This document shows positions 35,353-46,400 of a stretch of DNA of 64,000 nucleotides, one piece after another. This DNA is from Mercurialis annua (Eukaryota; Streptophyta; Magnoliopsida; Malpighiales; Euphorbiaceae). Location: assembly GCF_937616625.2 (NCBI RefSeq), contig NC_065575.1, positions 34,037,001 through 34,101,000 on the forward strand, in the 5' to 3' direction. Within the stretch, counting starts at the first letter, position 1. Each line of letters opens with the position of its first letter. A model generated the notes under the pieces. It was not told the origin of the DNA, searched no databases, and saw nothing but the letters and a program-made list of their open reading frames with translations. A program made the position numbers and the translations under genes.

Positions 35353-35616
35353 TCCAGAAATTTTTCTCACATGTTACTCTTAACAGAATTAAAATTTCTT
35401 TATCCGAAATCAATAATCTTAACTGATTACGGTTTATTTTAATATGTTCAAAACAGATTAAAATAACCCCAAAACCCTAATTACTGCATCTTAAAAACTG
35501 TTCAGAAACAATTTATTTAACACTTAAATAACAACAGTTTCATTAATTCGGCTCATAGCAGAATTAAATACAGTTTTATAAATTATGTTCATAACATAAT
35601 TAAACACAGTTTTTTC

Positions 35617-35910
35617 GATAGAATTAAAACAGTTTCACAAACAGTTTACTAATCCTATTTAAAACAGAATTACTAATAGAATCAAAACAGTTTCACAAAC
35701 AGTTTACTAATCCTATTCAAAACAGAATTACTAATAGAATTAAAACAGTTTCACAAACAGTTTACTAATCCTATTCAAAACAGAATTACTAATAGAATTA
35801 AAACCAGTTTCACAAACAGTTTACTAATCCTATTCAAAAACAGTTTTCCTAATAGAATTAGAACAGTTTCATAAACAGTTTACTAATCCTTATTCAAAAA
35901 CAGTTTTATT
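35617..35910 (-). repeat. 58-bp tandem repeat, five copies, in the leader of E
   Basis: Each unit starts like AATAGAATTAAAACAGTTTC and contains AAACAGTTTACTAATCCTAT. The middle copies are almost identical and the outer ones more diverged. Weaker AACAGTTT-type units extend the pattern to about 35500. Confidence 0.88.
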
Positions 35911-36215
35911 ATTCTGTTTCCCCTTTTCTTATCAATTCGTATGAACATTAATACTACGAAACCTTTAATCAAATTAAAACGTAATATTAATTTAGAACAG
36001 TATATTCGAAGTTTTAATCACATTAAACGATTAATCAAATTAATTCTTTATACTATTTTTCATACAATTAATCACATAAACGTTTTATTTATAATTACAA
36101 CGAATTATAATTCCTTCAAAAACAATTTCGAAAAACAACCCCTTTTTCAAAACAGAACATACAATAAGCATATATCACATATATACTCAGAATCTAATTA
36201 ATCAAATTACAAGCA

Positions 36216-36227
36216 GCTCCGATACCA
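36216..36227 (-). other. Primer-binding site of element E
   Basis: On the minus strand TGGTATCGGAGC, one base off the initiator-Met tRNA complement TGGTATCAGAGC. It lies one base from the 5' LTR. Confidence 0.85.
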
Positions 36228-36228
36228 C

Positions 36229-36786
36229 TGTTGGGTTTTATAGGTTCATAACGCAGCGGAATTTCAAAATTTATCTAAAAACCCAAACCAAGATCCATGT
36301 AATTGGAATTAACAGAATAATTACTTACTTGTATGTCGAATTCAACAGCAATGTAGGAAGGAAGGAGGTGGTTCACTTTGGTGATACCTGGCCTCGGATC
36401 AGAAACGCCTCCAAAAGAACGCGTCCTCTACGAGTATCCACACGAACAGACCTTAGCCAAAACTAGTGCTTGTGTGCTAGCACTATTGCTTCACAAGCAA
36501 TTTCGAATTTTAGTGATTTAGTGAATAATGAATTTCGTGATTCTCAAACCAACTGCTTAATGAGTATTTATAGTGATAAATAACACTAGGGTTTGAGACA
36601 AATTCGAATTTCAATCTCATTGCAATTCTACAAGTTTATGTTTATCAAAAACTCCTTTTTGATAATTATCCATATATATTAATTACTATATTTATTATTT
36701 TCCAAAAATAATAAATTAAGGAAAACACTTATCCTTAAATTTCGAATTAATATATATATTTATTAATATATATATATATTACGAAT

Positions 36787-36817
<31 letters not shown>

Positions 36818-37751
36818 TCACTTAATCACATTGGGTTTGTACAACCCATAACTGTTTTGGGCCTGTTCTTAGTATGCGACCCTGTAGGTTCATATAACGT
36901 TGGCAGTAGGCTCGAAATCCCTATTTCAGCCCACAAGTCATAAGTGGCCTCTAGCAAGACATTATGACTACCCAAGTTATATGAATATCGATAATCCGAT
37001 TTAACCATTTACAATAATATTTTAATCCCTTTGTCTCTCGATATCCAGATTGAATATAAGGCATAGTTATGTCATCCTTATAACATTCAATCATTAGTTT
37101 CTTGACTCTAAGTAGACTGAAAATGATAACTTCTTATCAATTAGCATGGCCATGCATTTTCTCCAGTCTATCTTCTTCAAGGGGCCCATAGATATCTTAC
37201 TCAAATAAATGAGGGACAAATTCCTTCTCAGTCACTCACATTTCTCACATAGTTACTTTCATATCCAATGACAATCTATTCCATTATCCTGTTAAAGATA
37301 ATGTAAGACTGTATCAAAATATGAAATAGCTATGTAGAAATCCATGATGATTTCAAGGTCAAAGGATTATACTAATAGAACTGTAATGAGAATTACTTAT
37401 GACAGTGATCTATGTAGTATTCTCACAGTGGGTCATCCAGTGCCTTATTTCTCAAATAGCACCTATGATTTGACTTAATATCTCATATACATGATTAGTA
37501 AAACATAATCATCAGTCAACATCATACTAGTCTCAATGTTCTATTAAGACTAGGGATAGATGGTATATAGTTCTTTTATTAAACCTAAGGGTTCTACTAT
37601 CAAGTCACATACTCGATGACCTTAGAAAGAATTAACCATTCAAGTATTTTAATCATTAATATAAAATGATAAAAACTGCCAATCAATAAATAATAAAATG
37701 ATAAAGTCAAAACATGGTCAAACATGATTGACCTAGTGCATATCACTAACA
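36229..37751 (-). repeat. 5' LTR of element E (1523 bp)
   Basis: Partner of 28963-30513. The main length difference is a shorter (AT)n run (about 36785-36812). It is followed by the ACAAC duplication. Confidence 0.93.
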
Positions 37752-37756
37752 ACAAC

Positions 37757-38617
37757 ATCCAACCCACCGCCAGCTATTTTCTTCTTCTTCTCCATTTCAC
37801 AACCGTCTTCGCCTGCAACAATCCATCATCACCATGCATCTTTCGTTCGCACCATCACCACCATGTATGAGCGCTGTTCGAGCACGACAAGTTTTCTTCT
37901 GTGGATAAGATTTTGTGGATAAGTGTTCGAGCTGACCTTTCGTTTCTTTGATCTTTTTCTCCCATGAAAGATAGGATCAGGAGCGCGGCGACTTGGCATG
38001 AGACTGAAGATGTGGTGGCTGATGGGATTTTTTTAATATGATCAATTCTTTTTGTGTTCTTGCAGATGTGGTGTTTAGCATTGTCATTTTTCTTTTTTTT
38101 TTATAATCTTTGAGTTTAAGATTTTAGTTTTAGGTGGTTGCAGATGCTGGGTTCGACTGAAGGTAAAGAAGATTAAGATTGGGTTACTTTATTAGGTTAA
38201 TTAGGTTTTTGTTTTGAAATCAGGTTAATTAGGTTTAATTAGTTTAATTGATTAGGTTTAATTATGATTAGGTTTTAATTAAAGTTAATTATGATTAATT
38301 AAGGTAAGAGTGATTATTTAAGAATAATTAATAACATAATGTAAAAAGAGCAAAAGAGTTCCTAAAGTTTAAATAAAAATTTGATTATCATTTTTAATTT
38401 TTAAATGATATGTCAGCCAATGAATAAGCAAGGGTTATAGGGTAATTACAATGAATTTGCTGACATGGCTTTCTATGTGTCAAAAAAGCGTGTGCCAATT
38501 TTGGTTAGGGTGCAATTGAAAACAAAAGGTCGTAATTTGGGTAAAATTGGTGATTTTACAACGTGAGGTGAAAATGAATTGGGGCTAAATGGTGGAGGTT
38601 TTTTCAGAGGATTAGCC
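37757..38617. other. Right arm of element F, with possible captured sequence
   Basis: 37757-38060 is less AT-rich than its surroundings (CTTCTTCTTCTCCATTTCAC, then CACCATCACCACCATG) and matches neither TIR. It could be a captured gene piece as in Pack-MULEs, but I recognise no protein. 38180-38310 is a low-complexity GATTAGGTTTAATT repeat. About 38330-38617 is the right inverted repeat. Confidence 0.55.
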
Positions 38618-38626
38618 TTTCATATA

Positions 38627-39698
38627 TGGCTGAAGAAAGTTGTGGTCCTGAAAATTTAGGATTTACAAAGAAAGATTGTTATAATTTTGTAAATGCGGAA
38701 AGATTGAAGCTAATAGAGGTTGGAGATTCTCAGAGTTTGGTTACTCTTTTTAAAACTAGAGGTCATGAAGAAGGAGGTATGTATTACTGGGATGTACAAC
38801 TTGATACTAATGGAAGGATGACTAATTTTTTTGGAGGGATGGCAGGTCAAAAATTGACTATGATTATTTCGGAGATGTGGTTATTTTTGATACTACTTAT
38901 CGCACGAATAGATATAATCTAATATGTGCACCATTTGTGGGGGTAAATCATCATTAGCAAAACTCAAGTTCATGTGAGGGTGGAAGCGGACGGGACGATA
39001 ATGACACAATTAATAAGAATGTTCTAGAGAAAAAAAATGATTATATTATAGATCCTCCTCTAATTAAACCTAAAGGAGTTTTTAATTTTAGGCTCAAAGG
39101 GCATCTAGAAAATACACAAAGAAGAAAATCAAATGAAAAAAATAAAAGAGACTATAAAAAGTAAGTAACAATTTTAATTTCTTTTTGTTTGGAATCAGGT
39201 ACATATTTCCATTGCCATACACAATTTGTATTTGTATGTCAGCAATATATGTATATGTTAACAGTATGTATATGTTACATGTATATGTGTATTTGTTAGT
39301 GAAGTGTTCTTATTTTTATTATATACAGGACAAAAACAACAACTGTCTAGTCAAATTACAAGCCAAACTCCTATTACTGCACACATTTCAAATTCTTCTG
39401 GAGTATTTGTAAGTTATACATGGTTATGGTTTGTATAGTTTAATACAACTTCATGCAGTGATTTTTCGTAGAATAAATTTTTTAGTTGATGTTGATAAAT
39501 ATATATTGATGTACAGGCCAATGCGGGTCTAGAATGCATACCATCATTTCATCCGATATATACCTCTTCGGCACCATTTCATGTACTTTTTAATACTTTG
39601 TTTTAATATTTAATTTTTTAATAAGTTTAAATTATTTATAGAGAAATTTTTTTTTAATTATTACAGATTTCAACGTCAACCTGTAATATTGATTTCCC
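38627..39698 (+). pseudogene. FAR1/FHY3-like MULE transposase, middle and C-terminal pieces (broken)
   Basis: The frame continues from 28635 after removal of F. It includes NLGFTKKDCYNFVNAERLKL and a region ending YYWDVQLDTNGRM, the standard linker before the MULE core. A frameshift near 38850 precedes a segment whose FDTTYRTN contains the first catalytic Asp of the MULE transposase domain. The frame stops at 38955-38957, right after the conserved VNHH. Most of the core, the other catalytic residues and the SWIM zinc finger are missing. Then comes a C-terminal piece with IIDPPLIKPKG and a basic tail (39018-39160), ending in donor AAAAA/GTAAGT. Downstream, short exon-like pieces with AG and GT borders lie near 39330-39410, 39519-39580 and 39667-39698. 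So the gene is internally deleted. Confidence 0.75.
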
Positions 39699-39913
39699 TG
39701 TTAAGAATATATTCCCTCTATCTTTGGTATTGATCTTACTGATTTATTCTGTAATTATTACAACAAATGATTCATGTATTATAGGCTTAGATTAATCTCT
39801 TTCCTTTTATTGTTCCTTTAGTATTGGTAAGTCTTTCCTTTGTACTTGTATAAATTAGCTTGTATCCTTGAATAATAGAAATACAGAATATCTTCTTCAT
39901 CTTTTATTTATCA
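39699..39913 (+). repeat. 5' LTR of element D (215 bp)
   Basis: It runs from TGTTAAGAATATATTCC to TTTATTTATCA, TG...CA. The primer-binding site follows at once. Confidence 0.92.
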
Positions 39914-39925
39914 TGGTATCAAAGC
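39914..39925 (+). other. Primer-binding site of element D
   Basis: TGGTATCAAAGC, one base off the initiator-Met complement, directly after the LTR. Confidence 0.85.
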
Positions 39926-40004
39926 ATTGATCCTAATTTCTCTATCTAGCTTCTGCAATTATTTTTATGGAAGATTAACAAAGTCTCCAATTGCTCATCA
40001 AACT

Positions 40005-40141
40005 ATGTCTCAATCCACCATTGATCCATCTGATCCTCTTTTTATTCATGCCTCAGATCATCCTAGTATGATTTTGGTACCAAAAGTTCTTGATGGAACA
40101 AATTACGCCATGTGGAGACGTTCTATGTTGATCAGTCTCAA
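40005..40141 (+). pseudogene. gag of element D, first piece
   Basis: ATG 40005 opens a copia gag (MSQSTIDPSD, LDGTNYAMWRRSM). It is cut at 40141 by element C and resumes at 51581 in the same frame. An upstream ATG at 39927 is in frame, but the family-like N-terminus begins at 40005. Confidence 0.85.
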
Positions 40142-43100
40142 TGTAATATCCCGTAATATTTTATATTTTTTTTACATTTAAATTCCGACATTTTTTCCCG
40201 GTCGTTTTGAAATAATCTCGATATTAGTGGCTTGGTTCGAGTTGTTTGGTTTGGGTGTGATTTATTGGTTTAACCAATTGTATTTTTTTTTAATTTAAAA
40301 AAAAAATAAAAAAAAAATAGGAATTATTCATTCCCGTTCGGGAATTGGAATTCCCGAACGGGAATCCTTTTTCTGGCCTGTTCCCGTTCGGGAACAGGCC
40401 CATTCTCGAACGGGAACAGGCCAAGTATAGCCATTCCCGTTCGTGAATGGCAGCAGATCATGGACCCCTTCGCCCGGCCCTGTTCGCACTCGTTTTCGAC
40501 CCATCTCCTCTCGATATTTAAAGTCGATTTCTTCACAGAAAACCTTCATCACGCTGCAAACAAACCCTAGCCGTTTTCCGCTTGTCATTTCGCTGAGTAT
40601 CGAACCTGTTATCATCTTCCAAAGATCGCTGTTCGGTAAGTTTCAGATTCTTATGATTTCCAGATTTCGTTTTTGAACGTCATTGCGTAATTTGGTTCGT
40701 TCTCTTTCGTTTCTAGATCGAAATTGATACCGTTTGATTCCAGACGATCTAGACTCACGTACCTACGTTTCCCTACCTCAGTTTCGCTGAACGGTACGCC
40801 GTTGGTCTCGTTTCATTCGCCGTACGATTTCCGTTTTCTGTTTTGATAATGTTCTGTTCTTGATTATTGTTTCTGCCGATGCTTTGCTTATTCCTTTGGC
40901 TTGATTTTGGTTTCCTTTATGTCATAAATGTCTTAGAGGATTGGTCCTTAATGGTTTAATCCTTGGTCGTGGTTTTAAATTCGACAATTCGGATCTTTTG
41001 TAATGTATGTTCTCGGTTTCATTTTCTTTTGTTTTAGAGTTTCTGTTAACATGTTTTCTATATTTGGTTCTTGCCTAAGATGAGCTTTGGGTTGGTGTTT
41101 TGTATTTGATCATACTCTAGTTGAATTATGATCTTAAGCTTGATTGATTTTGAAATGGGTTTAGTAAGATTTAATTGGAAAATGCCGTGGTTGTGTAGTA
41201 GTTAAATGGTGTGATGTTTATGATTTGGTTTTAATGTGAAATTCATTTTGAATTTGGAAAACTTAAAGGTTCATAATCTATGTTTTTGGTTTCTGTTTTG
41301 AATTGGCATAGGCGGGCTGCTCCTTATTTGAATAAGGAAGATGATGGCTTAATAGCCACTTTAGCCACCAAGTTATTTTGCTTAAATAAAATCAATCCTT
41401 TAAGTTTAACTTTAACTAATAACTTGGGTTTTATTTTGAATATAAATTAAATAGTGGAAATGATAGATAATCATAAATTAAGTTAATATAATTACTCGGG
41501 TAATTATATTTGTTTTCAAATGTCGTTTTGTCAAAAGTTGGCTAAATTACAATTTAGCCCCTAAACTTATTTTATAATTTAATTAAATGGATTCTTGGTT
41601 GGTTACTTCATATTTTATCTTAATTATAAAACAAGAGCTAATAATCGAGTTTGAATATCAAATTGGCTAAATTACAATTTAGTCCCTAATTGGCAAAAGT
41701 ACAATTTAGTCCCTAATTGGTTAAAGTACAAATTGGTCCCTGAACTTTATTTGACTTATTTAATTAAGTTTTTGGGGTTGTAACTTGGGTTACTTGAAAT
41801 TGAAGTTATTGAGTTCCGCTTTTTAATTGAATAATTATTTTATTGAATTGTTTTCTAAATATAAACTTGGGTTTATATTGATAATTGTTTTGAGTCGGGT
41901 TAGACTTGGGTCACCCGACCAGTGAGGTTAGCTTGGTAGTTATTAGTAACTCGGCTAACTCACTATTTGGAAATTATATATTATTTAAAGTTATTAAATA
42001 ATATTTATAAATTGGATTTAAGCGGGAACTCAATAGACTTATATTAATTGGGCTTTATTACCTTTTGGTTATATTTGTGTACGTTGGATTGTTATTTACT
42101 ACGTGTTAATTGTGCTAGTCTTAGGTGGTGTCTAGTACTCTCTAGAGTTAGGGTCTAATTTTAATAATTATTTTATTTGTCTAGACTCGTCTACTGTTCG
42201 TGCTTCTGAGGCGAACCAGAATTAGTTGCTTGCCGGTATTTCACGTGGATTAGCAAGCAGTGAGTTTATATTTACTATTTACCGCTTTATTAAGTAAATT
42301 GTTATTTTAATATTAAATATATATACTGTACGTATATTTCGAACTGTTTTTATATTATGGCTCTTAGTTGGAACGTGCTACCTAATGGGCATCATTAGGA
42401 CTGCGTGCGCACCGGTATTGATCTGGGTAAGGTATTTATGGAAATGTGGTAACTCGGTGTGAGCATAGCTCTCGGGACCAGGTAGAGTAACTCGGTGTAG
42501 CTCAGCTCTCGGGACTCTGGTATAAGTGTGGTCAGTGGTAACTCGGTGTAGCTCAGCTCTCGGGACCAGACCTATTGGATTATGATTATTATTTAGAATT
42601 GTGGATTAGGGTTCCAACTATTATCCGTAATTTTGTTATTAAATGTTTTAAACGTTTTAAAGGTTTTCCACTTAATAAATGTAGATAGTGGTATGAACTC
42701 ATCTCAGTATATCTGACCCCGTTGTTTTCCCAATTTTCCCAGGGATATGATCTGAGAGAGTCGGGTGATCTCCGCATTTACTTTTCCTCGGAGGTTCCAT
42801 TATTTGGATATACTGTCAAACTATTTTATTCTTAGACCGCAGTAGTTGACTAGACGTCTTTACTATTATTACAGTTGTTGTCGGATTGGTTCGACTGGTT
42901 ATATTGCTTTGTCATGTTATATTATTCTTTTGGTTTATGATTAATCTATTTTTAGACTTAGAATTGAATATGTATGTTATATTAATTGTTGATTTTTATA
43001 ACTGCTAGTTTAGGCTGAAGTCTCGGTTGCCCCCGAGCATTGGTTTTCTGCAGGTTTATGTGTTTATGTTTTATATGGGAGGCTAGCTACGGGTTTCGGT

Positions 43101-43155
43101 ACTACATTACCCATACCCTAGCGCCGGTCGCGATTCATGGAAATGGGTCGTGACA
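40142..43155 (+). repeat. 5' LTR of element C (3014 bp)
   Basis: It has the same layout as the LTR of A: inverted-repeat cluster at about 40330-40449, TATTTAAA near 40515, triple CTCGGTGTAGCTC module near 42448-42570, hairpin end. No gene. Confidence 0.95.
40330..40449 (+). promoter_or_regulatory. CCCGTTCGGG box cluster in the 5' LTR of C
   Basis: It is identical in arrangement to 797-916 of A. The second copy in the 3' LTR is at about 48754-48874. Confidence 0.6.
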
Positions 43156-43159
43156 AACT

Positions 43160-43171
43160 TGGTATCAGAGC
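43160..43171 (+). other. Primer-binding site of element C
   Basis: TGGTATCAGAGC, the exact initiator-Met complement, four bases after the LTR. The leader 43172-43496 has no gene. Confidence 0.93.
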
Positions 43172-43496
43172 TTTGATTTCAAACCAAGGCCAATTGCTTG
43201 CTATGTGTTTACTCTGTTAAGTTTGGTTGTGTCTTAGGAACTACAGCGGATATAGGATTCTGTCATGTCTTTAAAAACGTCATCTTTTGATTTAAAAACA
43301 TTCTGCCTACACCAATAGGATTGCGTCGAGTCAGTCATTGTATGTTGATTTGATATTGTTAAATGCTAATTTTATTTTATTTGGGTGAACATTCTATTGC
43401 TGTTGATTTCTTGGGAAATCCTATATGTTGCTTGTTTTGTTCATACTTGGGTATGAAATATCTGTTATTTAAGTTGTTGTTGTTCAATCTTAGGAT

Positions 43497-46400
43497 ATGG
43501 ACAACGTTATCCGTACTCGTGCTCGTGCTGCGGCAGAGCAAGAAGCTGTGGCTGATGATGCGATTTCTATGGAAGTCGATCAGAACGCACCACCAGTTCA
43601 GGAAAATGCTGGACGTGGTCGAGGTGGAGGTGCTGGCAGAGGTAGAGGTGCTGGTAGAGGCAGAGGAGCTGGTGCTGGTAGAGGTGGAGCTAGAGGGCGC
43701 GGTGCAGCAGGTGTTCAGGCACCGAATGTGCAGCAGGCACCAAATATGCAAGCGTTCGACTTCACTACTTTCTTGGCTGGCGTTGTCGAGATGCAGAACA
43801 ATCAGGCTCTACTGCAGAATCAGTGTAATATACTGGGTCAGTTAGCGCAGCAACAGCAACCTCAGGTTGGTGCTGTAGCTGGTATTGGTGGAATTGCTGG
43901 TGTCGGTCATGTTCCAACAGACAGAGAGTTGGTGATGACCTACTTGAAGTTGAATCCGACTTCTTTTGATGGTACTGGGGATGCTCTTGACTTTTTGGAG
44001 GAATTTGAGTACAACAGTCAGAGGATTCAAGCGTCTGATCGTCAATCAGTGATGCTTGTGGAAATGTCGCTGAAGGGTCCAGCTAAGGATTGGTATCGCG
44101 ATAACATCAGGCCAGTTATGGATACTTTGCCTTGGGCTGATTTTGTGACCAAGTTCAGAGGTTACTATCTACACTTCTCTGTTACTGAGAGTTTCAGAGA
44201 AAAGCTGCTCACTTTGAAGAAGGGGGATAGATCAGTGACAGACTACACTACTGAGTTTGTACGTTTGGGGCGGTTTGCTACAGATCTACAGGGTGATCAA
44301 GAGCGAGTGAACGACCGTTATGTTAGGGGTTTAGGCTCGGAGTTTCTTCCTTTGCTGATAGGGACAAACATGGAGTTTGCCCGGTTAGTGGATAGCGCGC
44401 GGCGGATGGAAAATTCGATGGTTCAGTTTGGGACGATCTCTGACCCTTTCCAGAATCAGAAGGGAAAGAGTGACGTTCCTAGTGGGGGGGGCAGCAGGCC
44501 CCAGTGCAGCATGGTAGTGGGAACTACTACAGTGGCTCTTCTCAGGCCAACAAGGGGAGTCGACGGACTCACAACAAAGGGAGGCATAGTGCCAGGAGTA
44601 CTCCGTACAGTTCCAGTAGCAGTGGGAGCAACCGTGGTTCAGGACGCGGGTACAGTGGTGGATCGAACATTCCGTTCTGCCAGAATTGCAGACGCAGGCA
44701 CTATGGTCAGTGTCAGTTAGCTCCTGGAGGTTGTTTTACTTGTGGCCAGCCGGGTCATTTTTCTAGGGAGTGTCCGACATCTGGGCAGCAGATGTCTAAC
44801 TCCAGTGTGGCGCAGTCATCTTATCAGCAGCAGAGACCTGCGTTTACACAGTCTGTAGGGTACTCTCAACCTGCAGCATCTTTTGGTGGCCAGCGGGGCC
44901 GTGGTTCTGGTGGCAGAGGTTTTGGTGGCCGTGGTAACGGCGGTAGAGGTTCCAACGGTTATGGTACTGGATAGAGTTCGCAGCAGCAGCCGCAGGGTCA
45001 GGCCAGAGTGTTCGCACTTACTCCTCAGGATGCGCGTGCATCAAATGCTGTGGTGCAAGGTACCATTCCGATTTCTTTTACTGATGCTTTGGTATTATTT
45101 GATGCGGGTGCGACCCATTCGTTTGTTTCTACTTGTTTTGCTGGGAAATTGGGTAGAGCACCATCTGTTTTGAATGAACCTCTAGCTGTGTCTACACCTA
45201 TGTCTGAAGGTGTAGTAGTGGACGTTGTTTATCCTTCGTGTCCAGTGGTTATTCAGGGTAGAGAATTATGTGCTGATTTGATTGTACTTGACGTTCTTTC
45301 TTTTGATGTTATCTTGGGGATGGACTGGTTGTCACGCCATTATGCTTCTATTGACTGTCGAGAGAAGTCAGTCGAGTTCAGGATTCCAGGTGGTCTACCT
45401 TTTTCCTTTCAGGGAGAAAAGGCAGAGACACCTAAGAATCTGATTTCCGCCATCAAGGCGAAGCGGATGTTAGGCAAGGGTTGCCAGGGTTTTCTTGCTG
45501 TGGTTCGTGATTTGGAGGCTGATGGTAGTGATATGCATAGTGTGCCGATAGTGAATGAGTTCACTGATGTGTTTCCAGAGGAATTGCCTGGATTACCACC
45601 TGATCGTGATATTGAGTTTTGCATTGATGTGGTTTCTGGTACAGCTCCGATTTCGATACCGCCGTATCGGATGGCTCCTGCAGAGCTGAAGGAGTTGAAG
45701 GACCAGTTACAAGAGTTGTTGGATAGCGGGTTCATCAGACCGAGTACTTCTCCGTGGGGTGCTCCAGTTCTGTTTGTGAAGAAGAAAGACGGTTCCTTTC
45801 GACTCTGTATCGACTACAGACAGTTGAACAAGGTTACTGTCAAGAACAGATATCCTCTTCCTCGCATCGATGATTTGTTTGACCAGTTGCAGGGTGCGAA
45901 GTGTTTTTCCAAGATTGATTTGAGATCTGGGTATCATCAGCTGCGAATCCGTGATGCAGATGTGCCTAAGACTGCTTTTCGGACTCGTTATGGACATTTT
46001 GAGTTTCTGGTTATGTCCTTTGGTCTGACGAACGCACCAGCAGCATTTATGGATATGATGAACAGAGTGTTCAAGCCGTTTTTGGATCAATTTGTTATCG
46101 TCTTCATTGATGACATTTTGATCTATTCTCGGAGTGAGGAGGAGCATGCTTATCATTTGAGGACTATACTACAGACGTTGCGTGAGCATCAGTTGTACGC
46201 TAAGTTCTCAAAATGTGAGTTCTGGTTGGATCAGGTTACCTTTCTAGGACACGTGGTGTCAAAAGATGGGATCAAGGTTGATCCGAAGAAGATTGAGGCG
46301 GTCATGGATTGGCAAAGGCCAAGGTCAGTTACCGAGATCAGAAGTTTTCTGGGTTTAGCTGGTTACTATCGTCGGTTTGTGCAAGATTTCTCCAGAATAT

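Larger units (their letters stand above)
34497..36215 (-). other. Long untranslated leader of element E (1.7 kb)
   Basis: This lies between the primer-binding site and gag, with no conserved frame. It contains a GC-rich island (about 35181-35352) and a five-copy 58-bp tandem repeat (35617-35910). 34550-35180 is plain AT-rich sequence. Confidence 0.75.
28963..37751 (-). mobile_element. Element E: Ty1/copia retrotransposon, Angela-like, minus strand (8.8 kb)
   Basis: It has LTRs at 28963-30513 and 36229-37751, and a perfect duplication ACAAC (28958-28962 and 37752-37756). The primer-binding site is at the right and the polypurine tract at the left. One gag-pol frame has a single stop. LTR length (about 1.5 kb) and total size suggest the Angela lineage; this is a tentative family call from size and gag type. 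About ten substitutions between the LTRs are seen by eye. It inserted inside F. Confidence 0.93.
28645..38617. mobile_element. Element F: non-autonomous MULE-type TIR element, split by copia E
   Basis: The ends are inverted copies: GGCTAATCCTCTGAAAAAAC at the left and its reverse complement at 38598-38617. Arms of roughly 250 bp with indels follow, both containing TTTTCAATTGCACCCTAACC. The perfect 9-bp duplication TTTCATATA is at 28636-28644 and 38618-38626. When F and one copy are removed the FAR1-like reading continues across the join. F itself is about 1.2 kb without E. Confidence 0.93.
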
